Assembly (NCBI GenBank): GCA_037178675.1
Contig: JAYMGJ010000314.1
Location: 147,444-211,443, forward strand
Length of the DNA: 64,000 nt
From: Scleroderma bovista
Taxonomy: Eukaryota; Basidiomycota; Agaricomycetes; Boletales; Sclerodermataceae
Direction: 5' to 3'
The notes below the pieces were generated by a model that did no database searches, was not told where the DNA came from, and saw nothing but the letters and a program-made list of their open reading frames with translations. Shown here in pieces: positions 57,780 through 64,000 of this stretch. The position numbers and the translations under genes were made by a program. The stretch's first letter is position 1. Every line of letters begins with the position of its first letter.

Positions 57780-58045
57780 GCTGGTTACTCTGAATGGTCT
57801 TATCTATCTGACAACCTTACTAGCTGGAGAGTCTGACTGCTCTGACCAGTCTGGAATGATCTGAAGTGTCTGACTGGTCTGACATGTCTGGCAGGGTCTT
57901 AAATGTTTGACTGGTCTGATTGGTCTGATCACTTTGACTAGTCTGGAGCAGTCTGGACCATCTGACTGGCCTGGAGAAGTCTGAAGTGTCTGACTGCTCT
58001 GAGTGTCAGTGGGGACTGACTGCTCTGATTTCTCTGACTGATCTG
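57780..58045. repeat. TCTGACTGG-type microsatellite
   Basis: About 25 degenerate copies of TCTGACTGGTCTGA/TCTGGA.CAGTCTGG in ~265 bases, ending at the (TTAGGG)2-bearing repeat at 58047. Confidence 0.75.
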
Positions 58046-58046
58046 G

Positions 58047-59235
58047 AGCAGTTACTTAGGGTTAGGGTGGAGCAAAAATTGCGAAGCGATTTTTGCGATA
58101 AATCCAGCTTGCGGAGCTAGAGAGACGAGTGCGAGAGGGAAGGTGGTTCCTGTGCGGGGACAGAAGACCGGGGTGCCTTTCGACTTATTGTCTCATCAGC
58201 CCTTCTCGTTATCTCTTTTATCTGTAGACCATTGCTGAGTCGGAATCTCAAACAGCGGGGTTGGTACGGCAAAGTTACCACATGATTCCCTAATCAACCA
58301 ATCGGTACTAAGCTGGCAAGCGTCTCCGATGCCGAGAACCACGTTGTGGGGGGCAGAGCGGCACTACACACAGCCTTCGCGATAGGAAGACGGTTACTCA
58401 CTTGACCGATCGGACTAGACCCATAGTCCTTACTGCCGGTGTTAATTACCGTGCAACACGTTCCCCCCTTGGGGGGACAACGACACATGAGGCGTTACCT
58501 CGAGGTGATCGCTTCCATCGCATTGGATCCTTAAGATCCGAGCCCTATCCTGGGGCCTTGGCGCCGCTTGCAGAGCGGCCATGCCTAGGGCATGAGGCGG
58601 AGCCTCATGTCCACCGGAGCGGACCGGAGTCCGACCGGGGTTCCGCACCAAGGGAACGATGTTTTTCCGCCAAAGCGGAGCAAAGGCGGTTGCATAGCCG
58701 GGGCAACGGTAGCGAATCGGAGCTACCGGCGGGATCGGACCTAGGGCCAGTTCCACACTATTGCCAACTCGTTAAAGAACTTCTGCCTGGGCCCCTTGTG
58801 CCTTACGGGGAAAGTTCGGAGAAACTTCAAAAGGATTTATCTGACCGGGGTCGGACTGAGCCTAGGCTCGCAGACAGCTCGTGCCTGATCACGTGATCGG
58901 TCCGCATTGAACCGATAGCCGGTGATCACGTGACAGCCGGGACTACCCAGCTTCCTTTTTAGGAATTTATACAGCCTGTGGTGGAATTATAATTACAAAC
59001 TGTAAACAATCTTTTGGGAAATGTAATGATGGGAGGAGGTAGATAGACCAATTGGGAGGTCCCAGTCCAAGTTTCAGACAAAACGGCGGTCGGAATAATA
59101 TTCTACAGGTGATGCAAGCATGCTTGGGTACCGGAAACACATCTTATTAGGAAATATTCTGCAAGGATCAGGACCATTCCCATCATCTTCAGAGATTAGG
59201 TTAGGTTACTTAGGGTGGAGCAAAAATCGCGAAGT
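58047..59235. repeat. Direct repeats flanking a 1.15-kb segment
   Basis: TTACTTAGGGTTAGGGTGGA then GCAAAAATTGCGAAGCG at about 58047, and TTACTTAGGGTGGAGCAAAA then ATCGCGAAGTG at about 59205. TAGGGTGGAGCAAAAA could be a hAT-type end, but both copies face the same way and I found no inverted partner, so the segment class is undecided. The first copy includes two telomere-type TTAGGG units. Confidence 0.55.
58560..58935. repeat. Cluster of short palindromes in GC-rich DNA
   Basis: Consecutive inverted repeats: GCCGCTTGCAGAGCGGC, CATGCCTAGGGCATG, TGAGGCGGAGCCTCA, CCGGAGCGGACCGG, CCGCCAAAGCGG, GTAGCGAATCGGAGCTAC. Two TGATCACGTGA palindromes then lie 42 bp apart near 58886 and 58923. The open frame through this region (58402-58896) is probably incidental. 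The GC content is far above the surroundings. Confidence 0.6.
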
Positions 59236-59239
59236 GTCA

Positions 59240-60500
59240 TATCCATACTTTTCCAGTCGCAACTCTGGTCTAACCATGGCCCGCCTGACCTCTCCTTAGG
59301 CATAGATGCAACTCCGGATCTAGTCCGGCCATCTCCAGCCCTATAGCTGCACTCTAGCTCAACTCCAGTCACTATGTCCATCTCCACCTCAGGACTAACC
59401 CCTGTCTTCCTACAGACAGATCCGCAGTCTAACTCCTCCATGTCCGACCTGTACCTACCACTAGTCGCTACTCCGGTTTCAGTCCAGCCACTCCCTTAGC
59501 CTTGTCTGCGACATAGCCCAACTCTGGCTGGTACATCCAACTCTGGCTCAGTTCTGCTCCTGCTCCTGCTCCACTTCCTCTGTCAGGTCCACCAAAGGCT
59601 TAGGACATTTCCATGTCCAACTCCGGACCTTCCTCCGGCTACTCCGCCCTTCCTCCACCTGTGCACTCCCTCCGCTCTTGCACTTCCTCCGGTCCCACTT
59701 CCTCTGGTCCCACTTCCTCTGGTCCCACTTCCCCTGGTCCTGGACATCGCTCCAGACTTAACATTAGTTAAGTCCACCTCTGACCCTTACCTGTCCTCTT
59801 CCGACCTAGTTCCCTTGTCCCTGCTTTTCCTCTGTCGTCCCTGTAACTCTAGTTCCCCATGTCTGCTTCCGCTCTGGTTTATTTTCCTGTCCCTGCTTTA
59901 TTTTCTTGTACCTGGTTTATTTTCCTGTCTGCTTCTGCTCCATCCCTTGTCTCGACATTAAGGTGTTTACTTGTCACCGTATATACTCACCTTAGTTTCA
60001 TTACTATATAAACTACCGTACTCCGGCCTAGTAGTCCTTAGATCAAATCTTGACTAAGATACTCCCCACTCTGTACTACCCACCATGCTCTCCTAAATCC
60101 ATCTGTTCATCTGAACTCCTGAACTTCGGCCAACTCCGGCCTCCGTCCTATCTCGTCCCCTTGGTCCTATGTCTGATCCTAGCAAGTCTCCTACTTGCAC
60201 AAGGGCAATAGCCACTTCTGTCCCAGACTTGACGCTAGACCTCTCAGGACTATCCCACCTCTGGGATGTCCTTCACTCCGGACAAGCTGCGCTCAACTCC
60301 GGACCACTTTCCCGCAGTCCGGACTTACTCCGCAAAAACCTGGACTTACTCCCTGTGCTCCTCTAGTGCCCGGACTTCGTTCATTTGACCCGGACTTGAC
60401 TCTCCGCACTAACTAGCACCTACTAGTGTCTGGACTTACCTCCTCATTAGTTCCCTGCACCTCTGGACCTCCTAGTAAGATCGTTGAGGAGAACCGGTTT
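59240..60500. other. Pyrimidine-rich, strand-skewed DNA with 15-bp repeats
   Basis: The top strand is rich in CTCCGGAC/CTCTGGTCC words. Four 15-bp tandem copies of TCCGGTCCCACTTCC type lie at 59685-59745. A TATA-like CTATATAAACTACC lies at 60004, followed by a C-rich leader, consistent with a degraded LTR, but no terminal pair was found. No gene is supported. Confidence 0.4.
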
Positions 60501-60601
60501 TGACAATAGGTTGCCATACTGACTCACAATAGCACTGAAGCACCAATAACACAAAAGTATGGTGATGACATTAAAAACATTAAATAGTACTTCTCGGGAT
60601 C

Positions 60602-61262
60602 ATGGTATGTTCATTCACCATGCCTTCCTGCAAGTCTCATCCAGTCCCCACATTCTACAATATGCCTGAGCCACCACAACCATTGCCCATGTTATTTTTG
60701 CAAATGGAGATGTGTTGCCAACCTAAAAATCCTGTAGCTGTATCTGCCAAGGAAGAGATGGCTATGTCACACCTTCTGATTGCTGCACCTGCTGTCTCAG
60801 GGGCAATAGTCAAAATGCAGCACATGACCACAACTAGAACCACTAACTCAAGAGCAACAACCCCCAGAGCTGCATCCCCTATCACAAAGCCCTCGGGAAG
60901 AGAATGCCTCTTGTACCCGAACCACCACCTTCCCCTTTGGGACAAGTTGTCCCCCCCACCAAGCATCAGTGTTCACCCACCTCACCATGCGCTGTGAGTC
61001 AAAGTGTGGATTTGGGTTGGAACAACAACCCAAACACAACACCAACAAAGGACTATGAAATTGTGCGAGTGGTGGTTTACCTCCGTGGTGTCCAGAGAGG
61101 ATTTGCTGAGGAGGAGGGAAGGGGATCTACACCAACAGGGTGATGCAGATGATGATGCAGGATACTCCTGGGGTACAGGAGCAATAGAAGATGAAGGGGA
61201 TAGGGGTCTGGACTCTTCCTATAGCCTAGGAAGTGTCAAAGTGGGGATTGGATTGACTGAGA
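60602..61262 (+). mobile_element. Retroelement relic: gag 3' end plus gag-pol junction (copy 2)
   Basis: A plus-strand frame (60602-60997) of gag-like low-complexity protein ends in a stop at the same place relative to the junction segment as the gag frame at 63.9 kb. The following 60990-61262 matches the reverse complement of 30217-30498. No RT follows, so pol is deleted here. Downstream, 61340-61560 has a minus-strand TATTTAAACCCC element and LTR-like text. Confidence 0.6.
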
Positions 61263-61599
61263 CTGAAGTGGCGATACTACACCTAGAGATTGGTGCAGCA
61301 AGGGGACAAGGGGGCTCCTGATGTCCAGAAGCAATGGGATATGAAGGATTGACAAACTAGACTCCGCTTGAGCCTAGGAAAAGACTTGGACTTGGATAGA
61401 TTGAATAAAACTTGAATATCAGAGCCTTTAGACCTTCACTGAAGCCTACAAGACTCAAAGAACTGAGGGGATACTGATTGAGAGGGACTGAGAAAGGGAT
61501 AATTTCGTGCAATTCAGCTCTATGATCACTGGGCTGAGCCCAGGGGTTTAAATACATGGGGGGGCACAGCATTAAAGTACAAAAAGAGAAGGGAGTAAG

Positions 61600-62151
61600 C
61601 AGAATTTGTCAAGGATTGGTAAGGGATTGGTAAGAGCTTTGTAAGGGGTTTGTAAGCAATCAGTAAGCAAGGCATAAGCATAGGGAGCATGAATAAGCTG
61701 CTGAGTAAAGGAATGAGTAAGCTGCATGACAAGATTGATTGGCAAGGGAGTGAGTCATCAGCTGAGTAATATACCAAAAATGCGAAAGGGATAGAGTAAT
61801 ACTGATGACAAGAGAGCATCAGTAAGCAAGGGATGAGTCACTGCACAGCAGAAGAGAGTCATTGATGCACAGCCCAAGAAGTTTGATGGGAGGCTGTGTA
61901 CCATCAGGAACTTGATGGGACAACAATGGGGAAGATCTGGGATTAATAGGGGGATTGATCCAAGACAGAACAGACACAAGAAGGGTACCAGGGGTCCAGA
62001 GGTCTTTGGGGGGTCAGCATACATTAAGGTGTAATGCATGTGTTCTAGCACTGCTGTAGTGCAACCATGGGCTCCCTTGACGAGCTCTCTTCTGGGAAAG
62101 AACGAGAGAGGGTTCTTCTTCCTAATAGCACTCTAAAGTGGGGGAATAACT
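61600..62151. other. GTAAG-rich degenerate repeat ending in a purine tract
   Basis: Words such as GGTAAGGGATTGGTAAGAGC, TTTGTAAGGGGTTTGTAAGC and GAATGAGTAAGCTGC recur every 10-15 bases to about 61830. A purine-rich CTAAAGTGGGGGAATAAC lies at 62131-62150, just before TGTCATGGTGCTGGGG. This could be a polypurine tract and LTR start, or the reverse of an LTR beginning TGACAGTTATTCCCCC. No coding frame. Confidence 0.35.
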
Positions 62152-62995
62152 GTCATGGTGCTGGGGGACGTCGTCTGAAAGTAGGGAAGCAGATAGAGTA
62201 TTGAATTTGATGCATCCAGGAAAGTGAGACAAATGACAAAGGAAGATGGACATGGCAAGTATCTGGGAGGAAGGGACCATATGATGAGGGCTCAGGGGAC
62301 ACAGAGATGACCAGAGATGACTTCTCAAGCTTGACAACAGACCTAAGACAACCAAAGTACATCCTTGATGCAGGACTGACGAGGAGAACGCGCTGACTGA
62401 GAACAAGGGGGACTGAGGGAGCAGGCTGGGAAGATATGTGCCAGCCAGTGCATGGGAATCCAGGGAGAGGCTGTCCTAAGAGCAGGACATAGTGGAGATC
62501 TGCAGCAATAGCGGAGAAATGATCCAGAGAAAATACGGACTCCATAGTGAGCGATGAGACGAGTGTCTGGATTGCGGGGGGAATATCTCTGTGGGAAATG
62601 AACAGATTTATGTCAAAACTTGACAGGCAGATAGACCATGCTCTAGGCTCTCTGACGGTATAGTCACGTGCCTGATAGCTTCAGAAATGGTGGAGCTATT
62701 TGAAATATCGGAATGCCAGCACTGGGCACCTAAAAATGACATTTGGGTGCTAAAATCATTTCTTCTCTTCTTTCCTTCATTTCTCCTTCAATTCTTCAGC
62801 TTCTTTGCTCGTTCTGGTATGGGAGTTGGACTGCAATAGTGTGCATTCCTTTCTCATACCATAATAGACATTATTCATTCAGTTTCTTCTGCTTCTTGGT
62901 GGTTCTTGTGCAAGGGATGACTGTCAGCGTCGGCATTCATCTCTTGCATCAGGATAGTCTTCTTGTGCGATAGATGGCTATGATGAGGGTCCATT

Positions 62996-63931
62996 GTGCT
63001 TATCCTTCGCATAAGGATCATTCAATATAGTCGGTATCTTCCATGTTCACTGTACCAAACCTGTTTGGTGCATGACAGCACGATTCTTCTCTCAGATATA
63101 GGAAAATGTTACCATGCTTTCCCCAGGGGCTCCTTCAGAGCTCAATTTCCCCTGCCTGCAGTCCCTCAATTGGTTTTCCATCACTTTAGTGCCCACCCAT
63201 TCTGTTGGTCCTGGATCACGAAAGCTGACCCCAATGCTGGCACATCATTCCAGGTACCCACTGTCCCAACCTTGTGTCCAAAGGACAGCCCCAAGGCTAT
63301 CCATTGGATAGTCTCCATATTCCATGTGTTCAAGTCACAACTCGCTCCTCAGGCACTCAACCCAGAGATAGGCAGGGAGAACCCTGCCTATGTCAAACTA
63401 TACCAGAACAACATGCTGTTGCACCTCCATGCCCAACATGCCCACCTCATGGTGAGGAAACCACCCCCTGCATCCCCCACTTGCGCCGCCCCCCAGCCTG
63501 TTGCAAATATCCCCCCTCAACCCACCGGCACCATTGTGGAGCTCTGTGTGGAGATTGTGGCCTTGGGAAGAGAGGTCCAGGCCCTTTGATCTTTACATGA
63601 GGCTTCTTTCACAGCCCCACTCTCTCCACACACCGCCCCCACTGTGGTGCCCCCCCATCCCCCCTCCCCCTCCACCTCATCATCTATGTCTGTCACCCAG
63701 GAGGGCATTGCCCATCCCCAGCACAAGTGGCTACAGGCTGTCTTAGATCATTGGCACTGCCCACCTCCCTTCCGCTCCATCAATTCCTCCATGACACCCT
63801 TCTATCCATTTGATATCCCTGATGACATACAGCAAGTGTTGGAGGTGATCTTCACCTTGGACATGCTCCGGTTCATGGGTTTCGACTGCAATGGTGATCT
63901 GGAGATCACCATCCGGTGTGCGCCTAAGTGA
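62996..63931 (+). pseudogene. gag-like retroelement ORF with an in-frame stop (copy 3)
   Basis: One frame runs from about 62996 to 63931 with a single internal TGA at 63587-63589 (between GREVQAL and SLHEASFTAP). Text: AHPFCWSWITKADPN, KAIHWIVSIFHVFKSQL, GRENPAYVKLYQNNMLLHLH, Pro-rich linkers, and PFDIPDDIQQVLEVIFTLDM then LRFMGFDCNGDLEITIRCAP before the stop. The last 60 bases of the window (AACCAACACCAAATGACAGC then AATATGCGAGTGGTGGTCCT) are a diverged start of the junction segment. A possible 5' LTR would occupy about 62152-62990. The assignment rests on that linkage, not on a gag domain. Confidence 0.5.
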
Positions 63932-64000
63932 GGGAAGAGGTCAGAACAACCAACAACCAACACCAAATGACAGCAATATGCGAGTGGTGGTCCTCCTTTG

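Noticed and set aside
58402..58896. 164-codon ORF in the GC-rich island
   Set aside because: It is explained by high GC and palindromes; composition is not protein-like and there are no splice or family signals.
62152..62990. Definite LTR before the gag-like ORF
   Set aside because: A purine tract and TG start are suggestive, but no second LTR, primer site or clear CA end could be matched by eye, so it is only mentioned as possible.
1..64000. CRISPR array or prokaryotic defence system
   Set aside because: Spliceosomal introns and fungal families throughout; the repeat arrays have no repeat-spacer structure and no cas genes.

Overview
The window looks like nuclear DNA of a mushroom-forming basidiomycete (Agaricomycetes). 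The reasons are dense 45-78 nt GT-AG introns with consistent phases, two FunK1-type fungal protein kinases, two Plavaka-class DNA transposases, small orphan protein families and a class III adenylate cyclase of fungal layout. I saw no tRNA, rRNA or CRISPR array. Exon structures were worked out by hand from splice consensus and frame.

Layout. 0-12 kb is a repeat-framed gene block. A direct array of ~142 bp units (0.56-2.6 kb) and a second array that inverts at 9.16 kb (8.4-10.5 kb) share a 19-base core, GCGAACAAGTGCGAACAAA. Between and beside them lie a small orphan gene, a 661-aa protein with ATP-grasp-like motifs behind a Cys-rich N-terminus, and two diverged paralogues (A1, A2) that keep the same two intron positions. 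13.9-24.7 kb is more conventional: a FunK1 kinase (-), a chimeric gene joining a WW-like fungal protein to the C-terminal end of glyoxalase I (+), and a 1777-aa adenylate cyclase (-).

25-34 kb is decayed mobile DNA: a 728-bp TA-flanked MITE, minisatellites, a bZIP-like gene without a zipper, a Ty3/gypsy reverse transcriptase with a broken YxDD motif, and a casein-kinase-1-like gene with an in-frame stop. 34.6-40.7 kb holds an apparently intact Plavaka transposase followed on the same strand by a 517-aa orphan gene. 41.7-42.6 kb has an F-box-like gene.

46-56 kb has an orphan gene, possibly PD-(D/E)XK-like, split by a 1365-bp hAT element with a perfect 8-bp target duplication. It is followed by a second FunK1 kinase and a frameshifted Plavaka copy. 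57.8-64 kb is repeats: a TCTGACTGG microsatellite, a run of short palindromes, pyrimidine-rich DNA, and gag-like retroelement relics. The segment just after gag recurs at 30.2-30.5, 61.0-61.3 and 63.94-64.0 kb.

The best candidate for something undescribed is the 0.5-12 kb block, where two unrelated repeat-unit families keep the same core motif around a set of orphan genes. Other points of note are the glyoxalase chimera, the adenylate cyclase lacking the expected active-site Asn, and the two cleanly delimited non-autonomous transposons.
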